From the NCBI GenBank assembly GCA_002862645.1, contig PKDQ01000013.1:1-32987 (forward strand): a DNA stretch of 32,987 bases, given 5' to 3'. This DNA is from Flavobacteriaceae bacterium (GTDB lineage: Bacteria; Bacteroidota; Bacteroidia; Flavobacteriales; Flavobacteriaceae). The notes under the pieces are model-generated. The model did no database searches and was not told where the DNA came from. It worked only from the letters and a program-made list of their open reading frames with translations. A program made the position numbers and the translations under genes. Within the stretch, counting starts at the first letter, position 1. Each line of letters opens with the position of its first letter. Positions 8,151 through 23,100 of the stretch are shown piece by piece.

Positions 8151-11100
8151 ATAACAATTTCTTGGGTAGTTGTTTTAAAGCAACCTGAGGCGTTGTAAGC
8201 AGTAAGTGTTATCGTGTATGTACCTTCTGCTTGATATACATGAGTAACTTGGGAACCTACTTGCGTTGCTGAGGAGTCTCCAAAATCCCAAACAACAGCG
8301 TCATAAGAATTGATACCATTAAGTTTAAAGGACACACTTGTTCGCACACTTATTGTGCCATAACGTTCGAGTTCTGGGCTGGTATAAGTGAAGCCAGGGG
8401 CATTAACAGAAATATCTAGTAAATCTGTATTCACCGCTATACCGCAACCAAATTCGTCTTGAATTTCCAGCGTTGCCATATCAACTGGATTGATAATGGA
8501 TAGACGGTACCTTTTTTCATTGAAATTTTCTTCAATCAGCGTAACATTTGAATCGGCAACTTTAACACCATTATAGTAGAAGTATAACACTTCGCTTGTC
8601 GCGCGTACATCCAAGTCAATTGTTCCGCTGTTTTCAAGACAATAAGTGTCGCTGACGCTTACGTTTGCATAAGAAATTTCGTTTTTAGCTACTTCAAAAG
8701 TTTCTTCAATTGAACAATATACATCTCCTGTTAAAAATTCAATCTCTTCTACTACTACTTTGTATAGACCATCTTTAAGGTTACTAGCATAACTGCTTCC
8801 GGTTAGATCAGAATCTACAATCCAACTTCCTGAGCTACATGAGGTAGTTCCTCCATCAACAGTTACAGAACCTATCATGTTAGTGTTAGGATCAAGGTCG
8901 TGGTCTAAATTGGCTTCGACACTAACCGAATTTGGTCGCGCACAAATTACCAGGGAACCACTTGCTGAGAAATCACCTGTCACTAAATTGAGTGAAGTAA
9001 ATTGTCCCGAATCACAATTTTGATAGTTCACATTACTTAGTACATAATTTGGATCTACAACTCCATTTAAATCTGTATCAGCACTGTCTTCGATTCCATC
9101 AAAATTAGTATCGGTTTTACCAGTATCTGTATTTCCATCATTGTCGATATCTGCATCAATGATATCATAAATACCATCATTGTCTGCATCACGAAGTGCT
9201 AAGTTAAAGGTAAAGCAACTTGTTTGTTCTTCTAAATAATACCACGTTAATTGTTTGTAAAAGTCTGAATTACCACCCGTTGCTTCAATTGATATTATTC
9301 CATCGTCTGTTCCGTCACAGCTAACAGGTACGATTTCATTCGTTTGAATTTGTAACGGACTAGGCTCACGAACCACAAATGTTTCAGAAACACTACAGTC
9401 AGAGGTTTGTATGGCACCAACACTTACCTTATATGTGCCAGGTAGTAGATTTTTAATAGTATTAGATGTAGTTGTATTACTATAGTTATTTGGCCCCGTC
9501 CATGAATACAAGTAAGGAATCGAATTATCAGACATTTCAACCTTAATCTCTCCACTCCTATCACCATAACATGCAATATTTTTAACTCTGGATTCTCCGG
9601 TATTTATGGTCAAGTCTTCATTGTAATCTGCATCTGTTTGACTCAAAATACTAAAGTTTGGCTGGACTTCAATCTGAATTGGAATCGCAATAGTATTCGT
9701 ACAAGTACTGTTGTTCGTTGTGACATCAAAATTATACGTACCCCCGCTAGCAATACTTCCAGTAATTTCTAGTACGTCACCCACTACCTGTGTTGCTAAA
9801 CCAGCGGGAAGACCTGTAACATTTGGTACTGTACTGTTCGTAAACTGAATACTAATCTTATCAATCGAAGTATCTAAACAAATGGACTGATAAAGTGTAG
9901 CAGACGAGCCCTTATTTGTAAGCTCAGGACCTGCAGTAACATTAATTATTCCATTTAGTTCTGGGCTATCACAAGACTTTTCATTAAATGCTTTAATGAC
10001 GTAGTTGTAAGTTTGATCACTTATAATGTTTTCGGACGGGGTACCTGTTATGGTAATAATTTTTGTAGTTAAATCAATACTGTGTGAAACACCATTCGGT
10101 AAGCCACTCACGGTGTAGTCCCAAAATGCTTCTGTAACTTTATATTGGATGTTGTCAATTGGTTCCCCTTCACAAATTATTTGATTCATTGCGCCGGATG
10201 CCAAAATATGCTCTAGTTTAGAATCGGGTTTTAGCGTAATTGTACCACCTATGGATATGTTACCACACGAATTTCCAATCGAATTAACAGTGTAGTTTAT
10301 ATTGGTAACTGTACTTACATCTAGACTCGCTGTTCCGCTGATGGTCAGCTTATTTCCTGAAACAATCCAATCAAATCCAGTTCCGTCTAAACCTATAACT
10401 TCAGCAGAAGTTGCTCCACCGCCAAATTCGTAAATGACATTTGCTGGTAATGCATTTCCTTCACAAAGTTCTTGTGATGCTGTTGAGGAACCAGACACTA
10501 AATTCAAGTCATGATTTGGGTAAACTTGAATAACTCCCGTTTGTTCTTCAGAGACACACCCCGTTGACTGATTTCTTGCAGTAACTGTGTACGTATAAAA
10601 TACATCAGCATCAATATTTTGTGGAGTACCAGATATGGTAAAGAGTTTGGTTGCTACATTAAATTGACCTGTAATTCCATTTGGCACATTATCCCATGAG
10701 ATTTGCACTGCATCCACACTACTGGAGGCTTCAAATACGATGTCGTCAATTGCTATCCCTTCACATATTTGTTGATCTAATTGATTACTTGAGCTATGAA
10801 TAATTAAATCGGGTTTTTCTTCAAATGTCAAGCTACCTGAAATTGACGATGTCGCACACGAACCTCCATTAGAACTCGTAATAATATAGCTAAACGCTTT
10901 AGCAGTGCTAATGTTTCCATTGAATGTCCCAGAAATAGTTATGTCATTTACATTAACAGAAACAGAAATACCTTGTGGGTTTCCAGTAATTAAATTACCA
11001 TCCTCTTTCCATTCAATACTAGCGCCAGTTGTACCACCTGCAAATTGATACGTAATAGGGGCAATAGTGTCATCAACGCAGTACGTGCTGAAATCCGCTC

Positions 11101-14100
11101 CGGGAGTTGTTAAAATAAATTCATCTTGAGGATATACTTGTATGCTACCTGAGCCTAAGCCAACACAACCGTTAGTTGTTTCAGCTTCAATAGTAAAATT
11201 GAACGACGTGAATGTAGATACGTTTAACGGCGTACCCGAAATTTGAATTGTATTACCTGAAATACTGTAGTTTACACCTGGGGGTAAATTGATAGCATTA
11301 ATTAATGGAGCAGACTCAATATCCAATAAGTCGTAAGTTATAGGGTCTATTGTAGTACCCTCACAAACTACCTGTGATATTGCACCAACACTACTAGGGC
11401 TTGGTACTACTCTAGGAGTAGGAGTTGTGATTATTGTACCTGATATACTCGCGGTTTGACATCCGCTACCGGAGGTAGTCAGTGTAAAGTCATAATCCGT
11501 AGTTGCAGTAATGTTAGCGCTTGGTGTTCCTGTAAGAGTTACAACTCCCGCACTGCTTACCACTAGGCTCATCCAGGACAGATCAGCGCCAGAAGCACTG
11601 CTCAGCGCAGCACTTGTTGCATCGCCACCGAGTGTAAATACAATCGGTACTATCGCATCTCCTTCACATAATGTTTGATTTACATTGCTGGAGTCTAGTG
11701 TAAGTTCTCCATCTGCATTAACCGTAATTTGTCCTGTTAGTACCTCACCAGCACAACCTGTTACATTGTTTTCGTTTGAAATTTCATAGGTAAATGTAGT
11801 AGTTTGTGAAACCTCTTGAGCCGTACCTGTAATAGAAAGTACATTATTCATAGAGTCAAAGTTTGTTGTAAACCCGGTAGGGATTGTTCCAGTCCAATTA
11901 AAGGAATAATTAGTTGTATTAGAGAAATTGTATCTAATATCCGCTATGTTGTCTCCTTCACAAACAGATTGGTCATCATCGCTACCTACTCCAAGGACAG
12001 CAGTTGGTGTAGCAAGGAACGTTATGGCTCCATCTTCAACAAAAGTATTCGTGCATGATAAGTTAGTAGCAGTAAGTACGAAAGTATAAGTTTTATCTTC
12101 AATAAGTGAAGTATCATAAGTTCCACTAATCTCAATAGTTGTTGTATTGTCTGTAAACTGAATTCCGCTAGGGGGAGCAACAGAAACACCACCAACAAAC
12201 CACTCAATTGATACATTGTCAGTACCGCCTCTTAATTCATAAACAACTGGAGTTAAAGACTCAGAATAACAAAGTTCTACAAGGTCGGAACCACTAATTA
12301 GCGCTAGTTCAGGGTCTGCAGATACATTAATATCTAAGACTATTGTATTCTCAGAATTTGGACAATCGTTTGAAGCAATAACTGTTAGTTGAACGGAAGT
12401 GTCTTGATTGTACGAATCATATGTCACAACAATCCCATCTGTTCCTTGACCAGAAGTAATGGTAGCTCCAGCGGGCGCAATCCAATTGTAGTTTGTCTCT
12501 CCGCTCAAACCTGTAAGTGAATACGATTCTGTATCCCCTTCGCAGACAGCGCTTGAGCCTTGAATAGTGCCTGTGCCAGAAACATTTTGATCAATAGTCA
12601 ATATCATTGCGCTTGAAACAGGTGCAGCCCCACATTCCGTTTTTGGAGTTACAGTCATGGTTAAGGTTACTTGACCAAGAGCAAGGTCACCCGCGCTTGG
12701 CGTGTATTGTGGAGTAAGCGAATCGCTAAATAGCATTACTCCTGTTCCAGAAGAAGACCAGCTAACAGCATCGTAACTATTCGGGGTTATCGTTGCATCA
12801 GCCACTGTGTATGCAGAACCATAACAAATACTTGCATCTGCCCCCGCATCTAAATCTACATCTGGAACAAAACGAATTGTTAAACTGTCTTCAATAGTAG
12901 TTGAACAACTAGAACTTCCAAACCCACGGAGCACTAAAGTTACAAACCCAGCAGTTTTGTCTTCAGGAGTAAAGAAATATTGTGTTTGTGCTACACTTGT
13001 ATCCGTGAAACCGGAAGTGTCTCCATCAGCTCGTGACCAGCTAACAGCTTGCTCATTGGTTGCAAAGGCATCTGTTATTAAATAACTTGCTTCAGAGCTA
13101 CACAATGTGATGTTATTACCAGCAAACACATTAACATCTGGATCGATAGTTAACGTTATTTCATCAAATACGTCCGCACAATTGCCTTGACCATATGCTG
13201 TAAGTCGAAGGGTAACACTTCCATTACTAATATCGTTAGAGCCGGGGGTGTAAATTGGGTTTAGATTGGTAGTTGTTTCAGAAAAACTACCATCACCGCC
13301 AGGATTTGTCCACTCATAATTTAGTTCATTGGTAGCCGAAGCATTGCTAATTTGGAAAGTTTCACTTGAGCAAATTGAAGCTTGATCTGTACCCGCATCA
13401 ACTCCTGCAGCATCAACAAAATTTAGTGTTATTGATTCTAAAGCTGGTGTTGTACAAGCACCGTTTCCAAAAGCGGTAAGTGTAAGTGTAACCCCTTGAA
13501 CAAAATCATTTCCACTTGGTATATAGACTTGATTTGGTGCCGTATTTGAAACACTAAAACTACCCTGGCCATTATGGTTCCATAAAATAGATGCCTCGTT
13601 TTGAATACTTACTCCACTAATAGGTACTTGGGTTTCACTAGTACATACATTAAATATATTTTGACTCAGCGTTATGATAGGATTTTTTGTTAGTGTCAGC
13701 GTTAGCACATCTATCACCGGAGAACATGCCAGTCCGTTTGTTCCTGAAATGAATAAATCAACACTTCCATTTTCAATATCTAGTGTACTAGGTGTGTAAA
13801 TGGCATTTAGGTCGTTATCGTTATTAAACGTTCCCGTTCCACTTGTACTCCATACAGTACTTGTACCTGCTCCTTTTGTAGCATCACTTATGGTGTAGGA
13901 AATGTCCGTAACACATATTTCAGCTGCAGCACCAGCATAAACTTCAGGTGCTGGGCTAAAATTAACTTCAATTTCATCAGTTGCTATAGCAGCACTACAC
14001 GACGTATTGTTTTCGCCTGAAACCTGAACATATAATGTTACACCGTTTATAAAATCAGTCCCTTGTGGAACATACTCAGGGTTAAGTGCAGTGTCATCAA

Positions 14101-17100
14101 TAAAGTTACCATCACCACTTGTAGTCCATTTTAACGATGCGGGCTCATAATCACTACCGCTAACATTAATGATATTTAGTGTTGTTACATCGTCACAGAA
14201 AATAGCACTAGAGTCTAAAATACTTATTTGCGGCAGGGGCTGTATTGTTAAAATAATTTCATCAGATACAGAAGGACAACTACTGTTACTGGCATCCAGT
14301 TGTAATGTTACTGTACCGATTGCAATATCTGTCGCTGAAGGGGTATAAACTGGATTTAGATCATTTTCACTAGGACTAAAGGAGCCGCTCCCTGTGGTAG
14401 TCCAAACAGGACTAATAGCATTAGAGACAGAGGCCAAACCTAAAGTGTACGAATCTCCTGCACAAATGGAAGCAGTTGCAGGCCCAGCATCTACAGTTGG
14501 TGCAGCCTCAAATGTTATGGTAACAGAGCTTGATTTGGGCGTAGCACATGGATTATTTGGCTGTGCTGTTATAACAATTGTAACACTGCCTAAGTCTAAT
14601 TCTTGAGGAGTTGGGCTATACGTTGGGTTTAGCGATACAGTATTACCCGGAGTAAAGGTTCCATTTCCACCGGACCATTCAAAGCTACTGGCATTTGAAA
14701 CTAAGCCACTTAAATTAATAACTCCTGCACATGTGGTAAAGTCACTACCTGCATTTACTTCTGGATTTGGTATTAGCTCAAGCGTTACCGTATCAGAAAG
14801 GGTGTCAATACAAGGAGAAATTTCATCAGCTAATAACGTAAATGTTACAGTGCCATTTTCTCCTACACCTGGTGTATATGTTGGTGTCATGGTGCCTTGT
14901 CCAGCTGTTACAGACCCTGTACCGTTCCACTCCCAACTAATGTTCTCAACATTAGCAATGCTAGCACCATTATTAAATGTGTATGGGTTGCCTTCACAAG
15001 CTACCATATTGGTTCCTGCTTGAACACTTCCCCTTGGATTAACGGTCAATTCAACATCTTGTTCAACACTAGTACTGGCGCATGCTCCCAAACCATTAAC
15101 GGCTGCACGAAGTATTACAGGGCTGTTGGTAACATCATTGTTTCCAGTTGTGTAAACGGGGGTTAATTGATCCGCAAACTGCAGTGAACCTGAGCCTGAA
15201 ATAATTTGCCACGAAATGGTATCGTAGTTGCTTGCCGTAGTCCCAGTAATTGTAAATGCCCCTTCACAAACATCAAAATAAGGTGTAATACTGAGTTCGG
15301 GAAGTGGTGTTATGATTAACGTAACCTCATCAACAATTGAAGTGCTACACGGCGCAATACCTTCGGCTGTTAGCCTAAGGGTAACAGTCCCTTGGGTATT
15401 ATCTTGTGAACTAGGCGTATATGTGGTGTTTATACTATTAGGATTATCAAATGCTCCATTTCCATCAACACTAATCCATTGAATGTTTTCACCGTTCTGT
15501 ACTGTTGCATCTACTAAATCGTATGTGTCACCTGAACATATTTCAGCATCGGCACCAGCAAATACTTCAGGTAATGGCGCAAATTCAGCTGTCATTGTAT
15601 CTGCTGCATCATCACATCCATCAAGGCCGGTTGCAGTAAGAGTAATGGTTATACTACCGACTGAATAATCCGTAGGTGAAGGCTGGTATTGTACATCTAT
15701 GGTAGTTGGTGAAGGAATAAAGCTTCCTGAGCCAGTTGATGACCAAATAAAGTTATTTTGATTTGTTACTTCTCCATCAAGACTTACAAGGTCTCCTGCA
15801 CACAGTTGTTGGTCTAAGCCAGCATTTGCCGTTGCAGTAGGATTAATGGTTAATAACACAAAATCTACTACAACATCGGCACAGCCATTATCGGCTTCTG
15901 CAGATAATTCAAGACTTATTGTGCCAGATTCGTTAGTTGCTGGAGTATATACTGCAGTGAGGTCGTTCGGTGCAGCTACTAATGTTCCTGTGCCATCTGG
16001 TGTTGTCCAAATGAAATTCGATGCGTGGGCAACAGCAGCTCCTGTAGTGGTAAAGCTATCATCTTGACAGATGGTTGCATCGGCACCGGCATCAACTATC
16101 GGAGTTGGCGTTAATAAAATAATAAGTTCGTCAGTCGCATCAACACAACCGTCTGTACCTAGGGCGCGTAGTTCTAGTCTAACCTCACCATTTATATAAT
16201 CTTGTGAAGATGGACTATAGGTAGGTGATAAGGATGTGTTGTTACTTAATACACCTCCACCAGATATCACATCCCATATAACACTTGTACTGGCTGTTGC
16301 TGCAGTCACCGTAATGTTCCCATCAGATTCACAACTTGCAATATCTGGACCAGCATCTGCCGTTGGCGTAGCCACAAATGTTACACTTTTTGTAAAGGTT
16401 TGTTCTTGGACGCATGGCGAAATTGCCTGAACCGTTAGATTAAAATCAACGACACTTACTTCATTAGTAGCAGGGACATAAGTTGGATTATCAGTATTTT
16501 CATTAGAAAGAACCCCTGCTCCGTTTGTTGTCCATAAAATCGCATCCACATTTGTGTAAATGACATCGCTAAAGGTAACGGCCTCATTTTCACAGAAGGT
16601 AAGATCACTACCGATATTTACTACTGGATTTTTAGCAAAAGTTATGATTACGTCATCTGAAACTGGAGTACATGTGGCATCACCCGTTACGGTAATAGTA
16701 AGCGCTACAGATCCAGCAATCAAATCGGCATTACTTGGGATATAGGTTGGATCCAAAGTGTTGTTAATACCCCCAACAAAAGCTCCTGATCCATCTGATG
16801 TCCATTCTAATGTAGTTTCATTAGCAGCCGTTGCCTGAAGCAATACATTTTGATCTTCACATACGGTTTGGGGAACACCTGCATCAACTTCTGGCGCAAG
16901 ATAAAAAGTTAATGTCATTGTATCTTCTACTACATCTGTGCATGGAGATAATGGATTGGCAGCTAATGTAATTGAAACAGAGCCATCGCTGTAGTCTTCA
17001 GCAGAGGGATAATATGTAGTCGTAGTACTTGTAGTTGAAGAAAATGATCCTAAAGTACTAGATGTAGTCCATAAGACGGAATCATAATTTTGAAGTGTTA

Positions 17101-20100
17101 AAGCACTTAATGAAATCCCAGCTTGGTCTGTACAATAGTCTTGAGTATCAATTAAATCAACAACCGGTGTAGCAACAATATCAACGCGCTTTGTACTTGT
17201 GACTTCAGGGCAACTTTCTTTGCCTGTTACTGTTAATGTTAGGAAAAAGAACCCGTTTGTTTTGTCTATTTCACTAGGATTATAGATGGCGTTAAGGTCA
17301 TTTTGATTCTGCCAAGTTCCAGTTCCATTAGAAGTCCATTCTATTGATGATGTACTTGTAGCTGTAGCGTCTGTAATTTCATAATCACTACCAGAACATA
17401 AAGTATCTTGTGCACCTGCATAAACTTCTGCTGCTGGATTTAGTGTTAATCTAAATGTTTGCGAAGAATTTTCAGTAGTAGTACACGGGACATCAGCAAA
17501 AGCCGTCATGGTTAAATCAACAAACCCTGCAGCCACATCAGCTTGAGAAGGGGTATATGTTGGATTTGGATTATATAGATCATCAAAGACACCTGAGCCC
17601 GTAGTTTCCCAGCCTACGGATGCTTCATTACCATTTGTTGTTACGCCACTAATAAGATAAGGCGCAACATCGCAACTTACAGCATCACTAGCAAAAGATA
17701 TGATTTCAGGTAACTGCGTTACGCTAATGATTAAATCTTCTGTAACAGAAAGGGTACATGGATTAATTCCCGTAGCAGTTACCCGCAACCGAACATCATT
17801 ACTGTCAACAGCAGGACTATAAATAGGATTTTCAGAATTTGCTCCAGAAATAATAGCACCGCCACCACTAATGATTTCCCAAGTTATGGTATCGGCATTT
17901 TCTATTGTTGACGTTATGTTTAACTGTGCGCCAAAACATACTGTTGTTTCCGACGCACTCAAGTCTATTGTCGGGGTAGGGTCAATGACTAAAACAAAGC
18001 TGTCAGAGGCTGTTGGATTAACGCATGCTGCTTCAGCATCTACGCTTAGTGTTAAGGTAGCCCCACCATTTAAAATATCTCCTGTACCAGGGGAGTATGT
18101 TGGTGCTTCTTCTTCGTTATCAGAGAAAACACCGTCTCCTGAACTTTCCCATAAATAACTAACAACATGCTCGTCAACGATCTGAGTTGCGTCAAAGGAA
18201 TAGGTATCTGTTGCACATATAGTAGCTGTATCTGGATTAATGGATACGTTTGCTTTTGGTGAAATAGTTAGTGTTAATTCATCAACTATTGGATCTGTAC
18301 ACGGCGCAATAGCGTCTGCTTTTAATGTAAGGGTTACACCTCCTGCATTAATATCAGCTTGCGAAGGCGTGTAGGTAGTATTTAAATCACTAGCATTATC
18401 GAAAATCCCAGTACCACTAGATGTCCAAACAGCGTTATTTGTAAATGCCAAGGTAGCCGTATTGGTTTGATAGGTATCCCCTTCACAAATAGTTGTATCA
18501 TTGCCCGCTTCAACATCTGGTTGATTTTGAATGCTTAGAACCATAACATCTGAAACGGGAGTTTCGCAAGGATCAATTGGTTGAACGGATAATACTAAAA
18601 GTGCCTCTCCATTGCTAATTTCGGCAACAGAGGGTGTAAATGTTGGTGTTAAAGAGGTGCCATTTGAGAAAGTTCCACCAGATGGTGATGACCACAACAA
18701 TGAGTCATGATAGGCAGCAGTGGCAGTTGACACCGTAAAGATATCTCCTTCACAAATAATGTTATCGTCACCAGCATATACTTCAGGAGATTCAGCTATT
18801 GTAATGAAAACGTCATCTGAAGCAGCATTAGCATTGGCGCAAGGTGCAAGAGGGTTGGCAACAATTCGGAGTGTTATGGTAGTACCAGACGCAATATCGG
18901 CAGGGCTAGGAATATAAGTTGCATTTAAACTTGAACTATTTTCAATAACCCCAGTACCCGTAATGTTAGTCCATTGAATGGTGTCAAAGTCTGTAGCTTG
19001 AGCCGCATTAAACGTATGACCTGTTTCACAAATCGTAATGGCATCAGCTCCTGCATCTACTGTTGGATTAGCAATTATATACAGATTAAAACTATCTGTT
19101 ATTGGTGTTGCACAAGGCGCAATGGCTTGTGCAGTAAGAGAAATTACAATTGTATTGCCTGCTGCAATATCTTGTGGGCTAGGCTGATATGTGGTTGAAA
19201 GTGTATTGTTGGGAGCAAAGGTTCCTGTTCCAGTACTTGTCCATTGATACGTATTGACATCAACATTTGAAACATCTACGTCCTGGGTAAGGTCAATCAC
19301 CAAGCTCGTATCTTCACACAGCAACCTATCTTCGCCAATTTCCATTTCTGGACTTGGCGCAATGCTAAGTTCCATGGTGTCTGTACTTACGCTATTACAA
19401 GGTCCAACGCCAACGGCCGTAATGCTGAGCTCTATGACTGCCCCAATCGAAATATCTTGAGCACTTGGAAAATAGGTTGGGCTTGGAATACCATTATTGT
19501 TAAAGTTTCCAGTACCAGAAGACGTCCATGTGATTGACGAAATATTAGGTGCTGTTGCGTCATTGATCGTATAGGAATTATCATCACATATTACGGCGTC
19601 ACTTCCGGCGTTAGCTAGTGGTAACTTGATAAAATTAATGGTAATATCATCCAAAACCGATGCACCACAATTTGCAGGGTCCTGACTTCCTGTAAGTGTT
19701 AATATAACCGAACCACTTGCAATATCTGCAGATGATGGGTTGTATTGCGGGTTTAATATTGTTGCATCAGAGAATGTTCCCGAACCTGATGTATCCCACA
19801 AAATATTATCATGAAATGCAGCTGTAGCATCCGTTAAGCTTACTGTTGTGTCGTCTTCACAGTAGTCAATGGATAATGGCCCTGCATCAATTACTGGAAT
19901 TTTAGTTATCGTTAGCACCATTTCACTTATATCAGAGACGCTACATGGCGCATTTGGCAGGGCTTCAAGTTGAAGGCTTACTTGTCCTGTGGAACGATCT
20001 GAAGGTCCTGGAGTATAAGTTGGGTCTAAGTCATTGGCATTTGTAAAGAATCCATCCCCAGATGTAGTCCAAACAAGTAAGTTGTAATTTGAAGCACTAA

Positions 20101-23100
20101 CTCCTGTTCCAACAAGGTTGAAATTTTCTCCCTCGCATATTGTTTGATTTGGTCCTGCATCAGCCGTTGGTACAGCTGTGATGCTTATGGTCATGGTATC
20201 TTGTGAAGCACCACCACAGTTAACAGTTCCGTCGGTTAACGGTTGCGCAACTATTCTTAATTCTACATTACCTGTTTCACTAGCACTAGGAACGTAAGTA
20301 GGATTGATTGTTGTTGGATTTTGAAGGATTCCACTTCCTGAAAAAATGGTCCATTCAAAGCTACTGAAATTATCAACAGAGGCAGAAACAACAGTAGCAC
20401 TTTCCCCTTGACAAACTTCTAAATCATTACCAGCATTTGCAATCACTTCTTGAACGATAGTAAGTCCCATGCTATCAGAAACAGCGTTACATCCGTCTTG
20501 TTCAAGCGTCATTGTAAGTTCAACAAAACCTGCTAAAATATCACCTGGACTCGGTGTATAGACGGGTTTTGCTGTGGCGTTACTATCAAAACCACCTGTT
20601 CCAGATGAAGACCATCTAATTGAAGTATAGTTATTTGCACTTGCACCACTTAATACATACGAGCTGTTGGCACAAACCCTGTCATCTGGACCTGCAATCG
20701 CTTCTGGACCTGCATTTACGTCGAATACAAGTTCATCGGCAATGTCAGCAGCGCAACCATTAAAAGCCGTAGCTGTAAGCGTTAGCGTAACAGAACCGCT
20801 TGATAAATCGTTTGGGCCAGGAGTGTAAATTGGAGTTAACGAATTTACATTTGTTAAGGTACCGTCTCCAGAGTAAGACCACTGAAAACTTTGTGCGTAA
20901 TCTACTTGAGCACCTGTTATAGAATTAGTACCTTCACATAGAATTTGATTTTCAGGCCCCGCATAAACTTCAGGAACCCTGTATATGGAAATAGGTACTT
21001 CAGAAGTTATTGTAACAGACCCACAAGAATCTTCTCCAGTAACCGTCAAGGTTAATGTTGTTCCTCCGGCATCTATATCTGCGATATTAGGAACATACTC
21101 GACATCACCTGGATTTGCGCCATTGTATATAAATGTACCCGAATTTGATGACGACCATATAAATGAACTTCCATTTGCCCAAGTAGCATCACTTAAATCT
21201 ACATTTTCTCCTTCGCAAATCGATTTACTGTTACCCGCAAATGCTTCTGGTTCAGAAATCAATGTAATTATAACTTGTTCTACAACTGGTCCAGTACATG
21301 GATCAATAGGTTCTGCTGTCATGGTTAGCGTTACACTTCCATTTACCACATCACTAGGAGAGGGATTGTATATGGGCGTAAGCGTGTTTGCACTTGTAAG
21401 TGTTCCAGCAGTTCCACTGGTACTCCACGAAACAGAGGCGTAATTTTGCCCAGTACCCGTAAGTTGATAGGTACTGTTTTCACAAAGCTCAACAGGGCTC
21501 AAACCAGCACTTGCAACTAAGGAGGGTACAATGGTTAGCGTCATTGTAGCAAAATCAGGTGATATTGAACAAGCGCCAACAGGTGTCCCAATTAATTGTA
21601 AGGTTACACTCCCAGCTCCTATATCTGTAGGACCGGGGTAATAAACAGGATTTAAAATAGTTTCGTCGTCAAAGGTTCCGTCTCCACCTAATGCAGTCCA
21701 GCTATAGTCAATGTTTGCATCAATCATATTAGATGAAGCTTGATCTAATCGATAACCGCTTGGCGTTTCACTTTCACAAATAGTATCCGCAGGGCCTGCG
21801 GATACTACTGCCAACGGGGCTACAGTTATTTCAACGGCATTGCTAGCCGTACAATTTGAAGATGCACTTTTGGTTTCGGTTAGATAATATATGATGTTTT
21901 GAGTGGGTGTTACCGTTGGATTAGCAAGTGTTGAAGAAAATCCTGGGGGGTCTGAAGTCCACTGGTACGTGCTTCCTGCTACTGAAGGAGCACCAATCAA
22001 AACACTTTCACCTGAACAAATTTCCGTATTTCCAATAACAGCTGCTACTGGGTTTTCTACCACAGTAATCAATACCTTATCTGTTTCTTCTAAAGTTACA
22101 CCATCAATGACTGTTGTAACCGTTAATTCAAATTCTGTGGGCTGGTCTGGTGAAACTGTTGGCGCATATGGGGGAGAAAGGTTAACAAAGTTAGATCCTC
22201 CATCACTTCGTTGTAATGGAGACGATGTCCACGCATAATTATATGATGGGTTTGCTCCACTAAAACCTATGGAAAGTTCTTCTCCTTCACAAATAATTTG
22301 GTCTGCGCCAGCATCTGCCTGTGGCCCAACATAAACAGTCCTAGAAATGGATTCAGCATTATCAGAAGAGTCTTTTACAGTATAGGTAATTGTATATGCG
22401 CCCGATATTGATGTATTTGGATTCGAAACGGTAATATTGTCCGTTAAGGAAAGAGGTGTAGTGCTGTTGTCTGAAGTTTCAACACCTGGGTCATCGTAAA
22501 TACCATTAAAAGGAATGATTAAAGGCAAATTGTTATCAAGGAGTGTAATGCTTGGGTTAGTCGTGTCTTCAACAACGACAGTCCGCGTAACTTGAGTAGC
22601 ATTATTACTCGATGTATCCGCTACATTATATGTGATGGTATATGTTCCGGGAATGCCATTATCCACAGGGTTGACAATAATGATATTGGGGGAAATATCT
22701 CCGTCAAGGTTATCAGATGCCGTAGCACCTTGATCGGAATATGGAGTTCCGGCCTCAATGGTAATTGTTGGATCTCCTATCAGGGTAATAACGGGATTAA
22801 CGTTATCAACTACGTTAACTGTCCTTACCATTTCGATAGCAGGGTTACCAATAGCATCACTTACGTTGAATTTAATGGTGTATGTTCCAAGAACATTAGT
22901 GTCAACAGAACCGGTTGTGATAATACTTCCTGAAATATCTCCGTCAACATTATCTAAGGCCGTAGCACCTTGGTCTGTGTAATCATCACCAGCATTTATT
23001 GTAACGGTTGGATCACCAGTAAGGTTAATTTCAGGTGCAGTAGTATCTACAATATTAACAATACGCGTAACTTCATTGGCATCATTCCCAGAAAAGTCTG

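Noticed and set aside
9670-22329. Regular short repeated words (about every 270-300 bp), looking at first like a CRISPR or non-coding satellite array
   Set aside because: The period is far too long for CRISPR, the words are imperfect, and they coincide with the codons of the recurring Ile-Cys-Glu-Gly motif in an intact reading frame.
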